Assembly (NCBI RefSeq): GCF_013449685.1
Contig: NZ_JACDSF010000013.1
Coordinates: forward strand, 130,267 to 194,266
Reading direction: 5' to 3'
DNA length: 64,000 bases
DNA from: Pectobacterium brasiliense
GTDB lineage: Bacteria > Pseudomonadota > Gammaproteobacteria > Enterobacterales > Enterobacteriaceae
Part shown: positions 21,520 to 29,575 of the stretch, one piece after another
Layout of the letters: every line of letters begins with the position of its first letter
Position numbering within the stretch: the stretch's first letter is position 1
Made by a program: the position numbers and the translations under genes
The notes under the pieces: model-generated
What the model saw: the letters and a program-made list of their open reading frames with translations, nothing else
What the model was told of the DNA's origin: nothing
Databases searched by the model: none

Positions 21520-21593
21520 ACGGCCTGTAGCTGCCTCGTCAGGACGATATTTTAAGACGGTGAAGCCACGCTGAGCGGGCATTCGGGTAAGGA

Positions 21594-21621
21594 TTCATCA
21601 GGGCGCGCACGCCCTGATGAA
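21594..21621 (-). terminator. Intercistronic hairpin between fbpA and fbpB
   Basis: This is a perfect 12-bp stem (TTCATCAGGGCG/CGCCCTGATGAA) with a 4-nt loop and no U-run, in the 152-bp gap after fbpA. Such structures commonly stabilise upstream mRNA or attenuate, giving excess binding protein over permease. Confidence 0.55.
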
Positions 21622-21671
21622 AGGGGGTTATGACATCAATATGCTATAACCCATGCGCAATAATCTGTGCG

Positions 21672-22688
21672 TTACAGCAAGCCAGCTTGCGTCATCAGAT
21701 CCACGACTTTTTTGCTGTTGAGCTTGGCGGCATCGACTTTCGGCGCATCCAGATCTTTCAGCGGAACCAGTTTGTCATTTGAGGCCGCGTTGACGCCAAC
21801 GGCGTACTCAAAGGCATCGTTGGTGCGCAAGATCTCCTGACCGGATTTGCCGGTAATCCATTTAATGAAGGCCTGTGCGTCTTTCGCATGTTTGCTGGAT
21901 GCCAGCACGCCGCCGCCGGAAATGCTGACGAACGCACCCGGATCTTTATGCTTGAAGTAGTACAGCTTCGTGTTGTTACTGTTTTCGCCCGTTTTAGCCT
22001 GATCGACAAAACGGTAATAGTGATAGATCACACCGCTATCAATCTGGCCTGCGTTCACGGCTTTCATCACCGTGCTGTTACCTTTGTAGGCGGTGAAGTT
22101 CTCTTTCATGCCTTTCAGCCACGCCTGTGTGGCTTGCTCACCCTTCAGCTCCAGATAGGCGCTGACAATGGCCTGAAAATCTGCACCGGATGGAGACGCA
22201 GCCCAGCGGCCTTTCCATTCAGGCTTCGCCAGATCGGCTAAGGATTTCGGCAGTTGAGCGTCGGTAAATTTGGTCGGATTGTAAACAAAGACGGTGGAGC
22301 GTGCGGCAATCCCGATCCAGCGGCCGTGGGATGGACGATAGTCAGACGGCACCTGAGCAAGGGTAGCGTTATCCAACTGAGCAAAGAGATTGGCGTTATC
22401 GACCAGCACCATTGACGGTGAATTCTCAGTCAGGAACACATCGGCAGGGGAGGATTTCCCTTCCTGCACCAGTTGGTTGCCCAATTCGGTGTCGCTGCCA
22501 TTGCGCAACGTCACCTTGATGCCAGTTTCTTTGGTAAAACCGTCAACCCAGGATTTCACGAGGTTTTCATGTTGGGCATTGTAAATCACAATCCCTTCAT
22601 CGTTTTCTGCTGCGGTGGCCGATGCGCTGAGAGCCAAACCGGAAGCGAATAAAACGGCTGAACTCAGCAATCCAAAACGAAGCTTCAT
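21672..22688 (-). CDS. fbpA: Periplasmic ferric-iron-binding protein
   Basis: This is the substrate-binding protein of the Fe3+ ABC importer. The 338-residue precursor has a clear signal peptide (MKLRFGLLSSAVLFASGLAL, cleavage after about residue 26, ATA-AEN). The mature start IVIYNAQHENLVKSW and the tyrosine pair in SGVIYHYYRF (near residue 219), which binds iron in this family, support the call. Upstream lie a Fur-like box (22828-22857) and an exact PmrA-type box (22863-22879). Confidence 0.93.
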   Translation of the reverse strand: MKLRFGLLSSAVLFASGLALSASATAAENDEGIVIYNAQHENLVKSWVDGFTKETGIKVTLRNGSDTELGNQLVQEGKSSPADVFLTENSPSMVLVDNANLFAQLDNATLAQVPSDYRPSHGRWIGIAARSTVFVYNPTKFTDAQLPKSLADLAKPEWKGRWAASPSGADFQAIVSAYLELKGEQATQAWLKGMKENFTAYKGNSTVMKAVNAGQIDSGVIYHYYRFVDQAKTGENSNNTKLYYFKHKDPGAFVSISGGGVLASSKHAKDAQAFIKWITGKSGQEILRTNDAFEYAVGVNAASNDKLVPLKDLDAPKVDAAKLNSKKVVDLMTQAGLL

Positions 22689-22827
22689 AGTATTTACCCT
22701 TATTAATACCTGTCGTGTTTGCGTATGGCTGGCTTACATGGGAAGCCCTGCGTCACTCACGATAGCTACGCGATTTTAGCGACACAGGCCGATAGGTAGC
22801 GGCAGTCGACGATGGATTTTACATATC

Positions 22828-22857
22828 GATAATAATAATGATAGTTATTATTATTTC
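22828..22857. promoter_or_regulatory. Fur-like operator upstream of fbpA
   Basis: An AT inverted repeat AATAATAA...TTATTATT sits within GATAATAATAATGATAGTT. This is 14 of 19 matches to GATAATGATAATCATTATC with overlapping half-sites, 140 bp before fbpA. Confidence 0.65.
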
Positions 22858-22862
22858 GCATT

Positions 22863-22879
22863 CTTAAGGTTAAATTAAG
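22863..22879 (-). promoter_or_regulatory. PmrA-type box upstream of fbpA
   Basis: On the minus strand CTTAAT-TTAAC-CTTAAG is an exact match to YTTAAK-N5-YTTAAK. It lies 5 bp upstream (in the fbpA direction) of the Fur-like site. Confidence 0.65.
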
Positions 22880-23188
22880 GTTCTGGTGAGTGTGATCTTT
22901 CAGTCATCATTTTATTTCTAGGTGTGTCTAGGTATGAATTTGTATGCATCTATCGTCTAAAAAATAGGCTGATGTCTCTATGAAATTTATTTCATCGGAA
23001 ATGAGACATAACGTCATGATTTACAGAAACAAATCCTGATTAATCATCTATATTTATTCTGCAGGCTGTGAGTAGCGATACAATAAATGCACCGTACTTG
23101 CTTCGGTGTCACGTGCGCTTGTCTGCAATTTGGGGTTAATTGACCGACAAAAAGGTGACACAGCAACTGATATTCGGGGGATGGAAAA

Positions 23189-23512
23189 ATGGATGTAGAA
23201 ACGCGGATGATTGAGCTTATCGTTAAATCTGGCGAAACACGTTCCTGCGCAATGGAAGCACTGAGATCCGCTCGTCGAGGGGAGTGGGATCACGTCGATG
23301 AATTATTAAAAATGGCGGCGGTGGCGCTGAACCGGGCGCAGTTGATCCAGACCGGATTTATTGGCAGCCAGAGTAAGGAAAAAGCCACTATTGAACTTAT
23401 CGTGGTGCACGCGCAGGATCATCTGATGAATGCGATGCTGTGCCGTGAACTGGCTGAAGAGATTATTGAACTCAGAAAAGAAGTCTCTGGCGTCAATCTC
23501 CACATGCGCTAG
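23189..23512 (+). CDS. Orphan PTS lactose/cellobiose-type IIA protein
   Basis: This 107-residue protein is of the PTS IIA Lac family (LacF/ChbA). It is helical, with GETRSCAMEALRSARRGEWD, a LNRAQLIQTGFIG segment and the active-site motif VHAQDHLMNAM (phospho-His near residue 75). It would carry phosphate from HPr to an IIB partner. No IIB, IIC, glycosidase or regulator gene lies nearby, so its sugar and partner are unknown; it may work with a distant IIBC or have a regulatory role. A hairpin follows at 23534-23564. Confidence 0.85.
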   Translation: MDVETRMIELIVKSGETRSCAMEALRSARRGEWDHVDELLKMAAVALNRAQLIQTGFIGSQSKEKATIELIVVHAQDHLMNAMLCRELAEEIIELRKEVSGVNLHMR

Positions 23513-23533
23513 CCGCATCGCGGATCAAAGGAA

Positions 23534-23564
23534 AAAGCCATTCAGTTTCACGCTGAGTGGCTTT
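23534..23564 (+). terminator. Hairpin after the PTS IIA gene
   Basis: AAAGCCATTCAG pairs with CTGAGTGGCTTT (G-T pairs allowed), followed by GCTGTTT. It is probably the terminator of the IIA transcript; the U-run is weak. Confidence 0.55.
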
Positions 23565-23638
23565 GCTGTTTCTACCCATCGCTATTTTTAGCGTGGCTTA
23601 ATGAGCGATTGACCGTTTCACATGGACATCATTCATGA

Positions 23639-24002
<364 letters not shown>

Positions 24003-24061
24003 TAAAAAGCGTTTGAGATAATCGGATCCACTGACAAATTTTGAATATTTAAGGAAATGAA

Positions 24062-24448
24062 ATGTGTTCTGATAATCATGACGCGCTTTTAGCAATTTTT
24101 TCTGGCGAGTTTAGCGTGAGTGATGATGCCTGGTCGCTGGATGCTGTGCGGTGGACTTTTGTTGAGAAGAAAAAGATTATCGCCAGCCTGAAAGGAAAAA
24201 TGGGGAGTGGCCCGTTTAATGCCGAAATAGTGCTATTATTTCGGGAAGATCTCGGAGACTATTTCGGCAGAGGTGAAATTACCTATGATAATTACCGTTC
24301 GGAATACAAAAATAATGGCTTCGCAATAAAAATCATGGCATCAGATATTTATGTAGAAGACGATGTTTGCGTTATTGACGATGCTGAATGGCTGGAAAAT
24401 GGCTATCCCTATTCATTCTATGGCGATTTAGAACGGACAGCGAATTGA
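24062..24448 (+). CDS. Hypothetical acidic cytoplasmic protein
   Basis: This is a 128-residue protein I do not recognise, preceded by a good AAGGAA ribosome-binding site. It is acidic, has no signal peptide or membrane segment, and mixes Trp/Tyr-rich strands (SLDAVRWTFVEKKKIIASLKG, DDAEWLENGYPYSFYGDLE). Size and composition recall immunity proteins, but no toxin gene lies beside it, so this is only a suggestion. A bidirectional terminator follows. Confidence 0.6.
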   Translation: MCSDNHDALLAIFSGEFSVSDDAWSLDAVRWTFVEKKKIIASLKGKMGSGPFNAEIVLLFREDLGDYFGRGEITYDNYRSEYKNNGFAIKIMASDIYVEDDVCVIDDAEWLENGYPYSFYGDLERTAN

Positions 24449-24451
24449 AAT

Positions 24452-24485
24452 AAATAGCGGTTGTTTTCAATAATGACCGCTATTT
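24452..24485. terminator. Bidirectional terminator
   Basis: AAATAGCGGT pairs with ACCGCTATTT around a 14-nt loop. It lies between the plus-strand hypothetical gene and the minus-strand lipoprotein gene. Confidence 0.6.
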
Positions 24486-24586
24486 GGCCAGCGTTACCTT
24501 GAGGAGCAATGGATTTATTCGAAGGCGTTCGTATGTTTTGTAAAATACATCGGATCGAGGCTGGTTCTGATGAACATACCACCGCA

Positions 24587-24787
24587 TTAATGCCTTGATT
24601 GCTCGCACTGATTTTTTAGCCTCATCATTTCCGCTGGTGGCAAGGGTGCCGCCATCATAGAACGATATTTCATACACGTTGGCGTTTCATCAGTAGGGGA
24701 TTTTTTCGTGCTGGATGAGCAGGCGATAACAAACAGGGTTATTGAGACGATTAATAACCGAGGGAGAGTGGCCTGATAATTTTTCAT
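24587..24787 (-). CDS. Small lipoprotein, possible PmrA target
   Basis: This 66-residue protein has a lipoprotein signal (MKNYQATLPRLLIVSITLFV then IAC, lipid-attached Cys near residue 23) and a short mature part containing two further cysteines (CMKYRS, NQCEQ). The start at 24787 is set by AAAGGAGAATCG directly upstream; an earlier in-frame ATG at 24811 lacks such a site. An exact PmrA-type box lies 87 bp upstream at 24874-24890 in the right orientation. Function unknown. Confidence 0.7.
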   Translation of the reverse strand: MKNYQATLPRLLIVSITLFVIACSSSTKKSPTDETPTCMKYRSMMAAPLPPAEMMRLKNQCEQSRH

Positions 24788-24873
24788 CGATTCTCCTTTT
24801 AGTTTTTGCAATTACGTATAGCCCTGTAAAACGTGAGGAGGAATACCGAGCGAATCCGTAATATTGCGAATAC

Positions 24874-24890
24874 ATTAAGTTAACATTAAG
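24874..24890 (-). promoter_or_regulatory. PmrA-type box upstream of the small lipoprotein gene
   Basis: On the minus strand CTTAAT-GTTAA-CTTAAT matches YTTAAK-N5-YTTAAK at all positions. It points toward the lipoprotein gene that starts at 24787. Confidence 0.65.
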
Positions 24891-25279
24891 AAAACAGTTT
24901 GTCAGATGAAATAAAGAGGAAAGCGAGGGTTACGCGATAAGGTCCTTATTCATCGTACCAAAGATTCCTGAACCCCACCATCCCTACAATTGTTAGCAAA
25001 CTGGGCTTTAATCGGCTCCTGCCACCGAGCTTTGACTACCGCATATTGAAACCACGTAAGTGATAATGGAGGCAGGAGACCCCTTCTCCTGCCTCGATCG
25101 CGCGGGGCTTATCAGCCTTATTCTGTGACGGACATAAACACTGTACATACCGTTACACAGCAACGCTCATCATCGGCGATAAGCCTGGTATATAATCCAA
25201 AAATACAGGGATGAATTGACTGTGAAGACAAAAAATCACAAATTTTAAACAAATTAACACTATGTCATTTTACTTTTAG
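24891..25279. other. Intergenic region upstream of the dlt operon
   Basis: This region of about 390 bp holds a perfect inverted repeat at 25069-25095 (GAGGCAGGAG/CTCCTGCCTC, 7-nt loop, no U-run). It also has a TATAAT at 25191-25196 that is a plausible dlt promoter -10, with a weak -35. No ORF is evident. Confidence 0.5.
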
Positions 25280-26416
25280 ATGAAAATTAAAAATACTCTC
25301 GGTCTACATATCCTGATGGCCACTCTTGCCATCTTGTTTCTTAGCGTTCCCCCGCTGGTGACGAGCATTGATCCTGCGCTAACGTTCCAGCCGCTGATTA
25401 AAACCATGGAAGGAACGGTAAAGGAACAAAAGGAAAAGATAGCCACTATTTCCCATGCTTTACAGGGAAATGCGATTTTCTTTCTTGGGGCTTCCGAGGT
25501 CTCTACATCTGAAGATGAACATTACGCAGTCTATAATTACTTTAATAACCAACTACACCGTCCGGTTGTGGCCTATGGCGATAGCTATGTCGATAACGTC
25601 ACGCATTTTTTGCTGCTTTCGCGTTTTAAAAATGAGCTTAACGCAAACAGTAAAGTGGTTTTACTGCTGGCACCCGATAGCTTTTATTCAGACGGTATTC
25701 CGCCGGCCATTTTTGCCAACAATTTTCCCGCATCTATTTTTGATCCGCTGATGCAGGATGATCAGGTTCGTCCCTTTTTGGTCAATTACTTACAACATAT
25801 CGATAAAGAAGAGATAAGCCATTTAACGTTCGGCCAAATGAAGGTCTATGGTTGGGATCCACAAATTGTCTGGCAGGAAGTGAGTTATCAATTTGCTAAT
25901 TTTTGCGAGCTAATAAAAAACGACTGGTTGGCGATGCTGCGTATTACCCCTCAGTCGACACAACCGTGGCCGCATCAGCCAACCGCCAACATGACACCAG
26001 ACTGGAGTCGTGAGTTAGATCAGGCTCGCGTGCTGAACCAGTCCCGTGAGCAAAGTGCAGACACACTGTGGATGGATAAATCTGTTTTTGCGGACGATAA
26101 AACGCCGGAAGAGTGGGATGACGCGCCGATTGTTCCGGCGCAGATGGAGGCATTACGGGCGACGATCAAACTGCTGAAAGCGAGTAACGCCCAGTTTGTG
26201 GTCATTGTCGATCCGATTAATCCGTGGGCGATTAATAATTCCGAGAAATTCCAACCAGTGGACAGCCAGATCAGATCGATGCTGGAAGAGAATCAGGTTC
26301 GCTATTTTGATATGTATGCGCAGCCTTATCAGAACGGTTGGAATTGGGATCGCCTGCACCCAACCGATCCGGCATGGGTCGCGATGGATCAATTTATTGC
26401 AGAGAGTTTTAAATGA
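25280..26416 (+). CDS. dltD: DltD-like D-alanyl transfer protein
   Basis: DltD is a membrane-anchored SGNH-like esterase/transferase acting outside the cytoplasmic membrane in D-alanylation. The 378-residue protein has one N-terminal membrane anchor (residues about 8-28). The catalytic-serine block FLGASEVS carries Ser72, and a C-terminal Asp-x-x-His motif (WDRLHPTDPAW, Asp357/His360) completes the expected triad. It is the first gene of a dltD-X-B-A-C operon. In Gram-positives the final acceptor is teichoic acid; here the acceptor must be another envelope molecule and is unknown. Confidence 0.85.
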   Translation: MKIKNTLGLHILMATLAILFLSVPPLVTSIDPALTFQPLIKTMEGTVKEQKEKIATISHALQGNAIFFLGASEVSTSEDEHYAVYNYFNNQLHRPVVAYGDSYVDNVTHFLLLSRFKNELNANSKVVLLLAPDSFYSDGIPPAIFANNFPASIFDPLMQDDQVRPFLVNYLQHIDKEEISHLTFGQMKVYGWDPQIVWQEVSYQFANFCELIKNDWLAMLRITPQSTQPWPHQPTANMTPDWSRELDQARVLNQSREQSADTLWMDKSVFADDKTPEEWDDAPIVPAQMEALRATIKLLKASNAQFVVIVDPINPWAINNSEKFQPVDSQIRSMLEENQVRYFDMYAQPYQNGWNWDRLHPTDPAWVAMDQFIAESFK

Positions 26417-26535
26417 TGAAAACTGCCATTCGCCTTTTTTTCCTTTATCTCTTTCTGGCAGTCACCATCGTCGCGTGGACGTCTGTTGATGAAAGCATGA
26501 GTTTAAAAGTGCATTTCGAATATCAAAAATTCTGA
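26413..26535 (+). CDS. dltX: DltX-like single-pass microprotein
   Basis: This 40-residue ORF overlaps the dltD stop (ATGA). It begins MMKTAIRLFFLYLFLAVTIV, a single membrane helix at residues about 5-23, and ends SLKVHFEYQKF. The C-terminus fits the F-x-Y-x-x-F motif of DltX, the small partner of DltB/DltD whose C-terminal Tyr is implicated in relaying D-alanine in Gram-positives. Family assignment rests on position, topology and this motif. dltB begins 7 bp downstream. Confidence 0.75.
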   Translation: MMKTAIRLFFLYLFLAVTIVAWTSVDESMSLKVHFEYQKF

Positions 26536-26542
26536 AGGATGA

Positions 26543-27664
26543 ATGATGTATAGTTCTGGGGCATTTTTTTTCTTTCTATTTTCATCCGCGTTACTGTTTG
26601 CGCTGGTTAATCGCGTATTCCGTTATCGGCTGACGTATTTATCTGCCTTCTCGGTATTGGCGGTATTTGGCTGGGGATATATTTTCCAGGGGGACTACGT
26701 TGTTCCCGTTGCAGTGTTCCTGAGCTTTTATCTTCTCGTCACCTTAAAAGAGAAAGGGTGGTTAAAAACTTGGCAGGCGGTCAGCCTGACGTTGCTCCCA
26801 TTGTTTTTGGTGAAATTACACCTTAATAACCACTGGGGTATGATCGGTCTGTCCTTTATGACCTTCCGCGCCATTGATGTCCTGCTTTATCGCAGTAAAA
26901 AAGATGGCCAGAATTTCCTGCACTACTTCTGCTACCTCTTTATGCCTTTTATTATTCTGGCTGGTCCGATGTATCGCTGGCGGACATGGGTTAATGACAT
27001 TAATAAACCGGTCTTCACGCTGACCCGTGAACAGTTTTTAGTGGCGATGGAGCAGATTTTTACCGGTATTATTCAGAAGTTCTTATTTGCCATGCTGATC
27101 AATAATCTGGTGATTGAGTCGTGGAGCCAGCGCCCGTTTACGTTAAGCGTGGGTGTCGTAATGTCGATTGCCTACAGCGCCTACCTTTATTTTGATTTTG
27201 CTGGCTACAGCAATATGGCTATCGGGGCGGGGCGCTTATTTGGCCTGAATATTCCGGCGAACTTCAATATGCCTATGCTGGCGAAAAACCCGCAGGACTT
27301 CTGGCGGCGCTTCCACATCAGCCTGTCTGAATGGCTGCGGGATGTGGTCTTTATGCCGATTTATATGAATCTGATGAAGCTCGATTTTTTCCGACAAAAC
27401 AAAACGTTGGCACAGAATGTTGGCATCTTCTGCACCCTGTTTTGTATGGGGGCATGGAACGGGCTTGAACGACACTATGTTATCAGCGGCGCGCTGTTTG
27501 GCGCCATTTCGGTTGCTCACAACATGCTGCAGTGGTCAGCCAAACGCAGTCCGGCACTGAGCAATTGTCTACACCATCCGGTTATTGTGTTCATCGGTCG
27601 AATTCTGACGCTGGCAAGCGCCGCGGCCTCCCTCTACATCTTTAGCGGAATGTCCCCACTATGA
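26543..27664 (+). CDS. dltB: DltB-like MBOAT membrane protein with His-to-Asn change
   Basis: DltB is a multi-pass membrane-bound O-acyltransferase that passes D-alanine from DltC across the membrane. The 373-residue protein has about ten hydrophobic segments and the MBOAT core FNMPMLAKNPQDFWRRFHIS (His258). The second conserved block, normally W-H-G in this family, reads MGAWNGLERHY: the usual catalytic His is Asn306 (codon AAC, 27458-27460). Either a nearby residue substitutes or the enzyme is altered. Its end overlaps dltA by 4 bp. Confidence 0.85.
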   Translation: MMYSSGAFFFFLFSSALLFALVNRVFRYRLTYLSAFSVLAVFGWGYIFQGDYVVPVAVFLSFYLLVTLKEKGWLKTWQAVSLTLLPLFLVKLHLNNHWGMIGLSFMTFRAIDVLLYRSKKDGQNFLHYFCYLFMPFIILAGPMYRWRTWVNDINKPVFTLTREQFLVAMEQIFTGIIQKFLFAMLINNLVIESWSQRPFTLSVGVVMSIAYSAYLYFDFAGYSNMAIGAGRLFGLNIPANFNMPMLAKNPQDFWRRFHISLSEWLRDVVFMPIYMNLMKLDFFRQNKTLAQNVGIFCTLFCMGAWNGLERHYVISGALFGAISVAHNMLQWSAKRSPALSNCLHHPVIVFIGRILTLASAAASLYIFSGMSPL

Positions 27665-29094
27665 ACCTTCACTCAGAGCTTCAGGAACTACAAGATTTCC
27701 TCCGGGCGGCATTACTCGATCCCGCGAACCCACAGCAGTTGGCGATTAGTGGCAGCGATGACGTGATGACCTGGCAACAGCTCTCCGTCGCCGTGACAGA
27801 CTGGTCGCATCGTTATCAGCACTACCAGCAGCCTGATGGCGCGCCGGTCGTGTTATATGGTCATCAGCAGGCCGAGTTTGCCGTGGCAATCTATAGCTGC
27901 CTGCTGCACAATATTCCGTATATCCCGGTGGATTGCATCTATCCACAGGAGCGGCTCAACGAGATTTGTCATCTGGCGAGCGCCCCTTATTATTACGATG
28001 TGGCGACCCGACAGTTCATTGCGACCGGTGAGGAAGGGCAGGCGCTGGTCGAGCAAGATCTTGCCTATATTATGTTTACCTCCGGCAGTACCGGAAAGCC
28101 GAAAGGGGTGCAGATCGGGCGTGAAAGCCTGTGGCACTTTATGAAGTGGGTGCGTCAGGACTTTTCGCTGCCAGACGTGCCGGTGCTGATGAACCATGCC
28201 GTGTTCAGCTTCGATCTCTCCTTGATTCCGCTGCTGGCGAATCTGGCAACGGGAGGGCATATCGTCCTGAATGCGAAAGAGGATATCGCGGCAGAAAACT
28301 GGCTCGATCGCCTGAAAGACAATGGCGTTTCCGTCTGGGTGTCAACGCCCTCTTTCGCCTACCAGAGGCTGCTTTCCCCTCAGTTCAACAGTGAATATTT
28401 ACCTGAACTTAACGTCTTCGTGTTCATTGGCGAAGTGCTCAACAAAGCGCTGGTCAAACAGTTACGCCGTCGCTTCCCGCATGCCAAAATTCTCAACTCC
28501 TATGGCCCAACGGAAGCGACCATCGCGACCACCGTCATCGAAATTACCGATGAAATCCTGCACAGCGAAAATGATCTGCTGCCGGTGGGTACGATGATGC
28601 CGGACTCCAGAATGGAAATTACGTCTGAGGGCGAATTGATCATTTGGGGCAAAAATGTGATGCGCGGTTACCTTGGGCTGGCGAAAGAGAATGCGGAAAA
28701 ATTGCTGCATCGGGAGAGCGAAGCATTCCGAGGCTACAGAACTGGCGATCTGGGATACGAGGACGGACTGCTATACTGTCAGGGTCGCAATGACAGCCAG
28801 ATCAAACTGAATGGCTATCGTATTGAAATCAATGAGATTGAAAATCGTCTGCTGGCGATATCCGACATCAGCGAAGCGGTAGTTCTGCCGTTGATGAAAT
28901 CGGGCGGTGGTGTTCTGCGCATCGCAGCGTTCTGTGTGACGAACTTAGCGCCAGAAGCGATTAAAACATCGCTCTCGAAGGTGATTCCGCCTTACATGGT
29001 GCCTTCCCAAATTATTATAAAAGATGCGTTGCCGCTTAACCCTAACGGCAAAATTGATCGTAAACTGCTGGACAGCCATGCCCGAACGATCTAA
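27661..29094 (+). CDS. dltA: D-alanine--carrier protein ligase DltA
   Basis: DltA adenylates D-alanine and loads it onto the DltC phosphopantetheine. The 477-residue protein shows adenylation-domain motifs in order: YIMFTSGSTGKPKGV (near residue 138), NSYGPTEAT (near 280), YRTGDLGYEDG (near 360), GRNDSQIKLNGYRIE (near 378) and the C-terminal NPNGKIDRK with the catalytic Lys. Length is close to the Gram-positive enzyme. It overlaps both dltB (ATGA) and dltC (TAATG). Confidence 0.9.
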   Translation: MNLHSELQELQDFLRAALLDPANPQQLAISGSDDVMTWQQLSVAVTDWSHRYQHYQQPDGAPVVLYGHQQAEFAVAIYSCLLHNIPYIPVDCIYPQERLNEICHLASAPYYYDVATRQFIATGEEGQALVEQDLAYIMFTSGSTGKPKGVQIGRESLWHFMKWVRQDFSLPDVPVLMNHAVFSFDLSLIPLLANLATGGHIVLNAKEDIAAENWLDRLKDNGVSVWVSTPSFAYQRLLSPQFNSEYLPELNVFVFIGEVLNKALVKQLRRRFPHAKILNSYGPTEATIATTVIEITDEILHSENDLLPVGTMMPDSRMEITSEGELIIWGKNVMRGYLGLAKENAEKLLHRESEAFRGYRTGDLGYEDGLLYCQGRNDSQIKLNGYRIEINEIENRLLAISDISEAVVLPLMKSGGGVLRIAAFCVTNLAPEAIKTSLSKVIPPYMVPSQIIIKDALPLNPNGKIDRKLLDSHARTI

Positions 29095-29333
29095 TGACTC
29101 AGGAAAAAATGATGGAACAAGAAATACTCGCGCTGTTTGAAAAGATCTTATCCCGTAAAGTGGGCTTTAACGACGAGCTGATTGAGTCTGATATTCTCGA
29201 CTCTATTCTGGCGGTCGACTTGGTGCTGGAAGTGCAGGACGTTTACGGCTGCGTGATCCCGCCAACCGAAGTCGCCACCGTTCTGAAAACCCCAGCAGAT
29301 TTGGCTCGCTACATTGAAGAGAACCGCGGCTAA
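29094..29333 (+). CDS. dltC: D-alanyl carrier protein DltC
   Basis: DltC is a small acyl-carrier-like protein of 79 residues holding D-alanine on phosphopantetheine. The attachment serine is Ser37 in ESDILDSILAVDLV. It is acidic and helical as expected. The first ATG overlaps the dltA stop (TAATG); ATGs at 29109 and 29112 are alternatives. A strong terminator closes the operon just downstream. Confidence 0.9.
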   Translation: MTQEKMMEQEILALFEKILSRKVGFNDELIESDILDSILAVDLVLEVQDVYGCVIPPTEVATVLKTPADLARYIEENRG

Positions 29334-29370
29334 GCCTGAAACGGCGACGATTTTTTCTCGTTATTTAAAG

Positions 29371-29399
29371 ACCCCAGATAGGTTTATCTGGGGTTTTTT
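29371..29399 (+). terminator. Terminator of the dlt operon
   Basis: ACCCCAGATA pairs with TATCTGGGGT, followed by TTTTT. Confidence 0.9.
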
Positions 29400-29575
29400 A
29401 ATTGGGGGGGAGTATCAAGGTCCATTACATCATTAGATAGTAGTGAAAAGAGGAGGGCAGTGATTCTTTATTCAAACCCTCCTAATTATTAAAATTGTAT
29501 CCGTGGTGTTGAATATTTGTTGCCGATATTATCTGAAAAGATCTTTCAGCAATGGATAATACACGGAGAAGTAAA

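Larger units (their letters stand above)
22689..23188. other. Intergenic region between fbpA and the PTS IIA gene
   Basis: This 500-bp AT-rich region holds the divergent control sequences of fbpA. It contains the Fur-like inverted repeat at 22828-22857 and the PmrA-type box at 22863-22879. The right half (22900-23188) shows no ORF or named site. Confidence 0.6.

Noticed and set aside
24480-24677. 65-codon minus-strand ORF overlapping the lipoprotein gene
   Set aside because: It runs through the terminator hairpin, overlaps the lipoprotein gene in another frame and has no ribosome-binding site.
25069-25095. Inverted repeat GAGGCAGGAG/CTCCTGCCTC as a terminator
   Set aside because: No U-run on either strand and no gene end close by, so I list it only within the intergenic entry.
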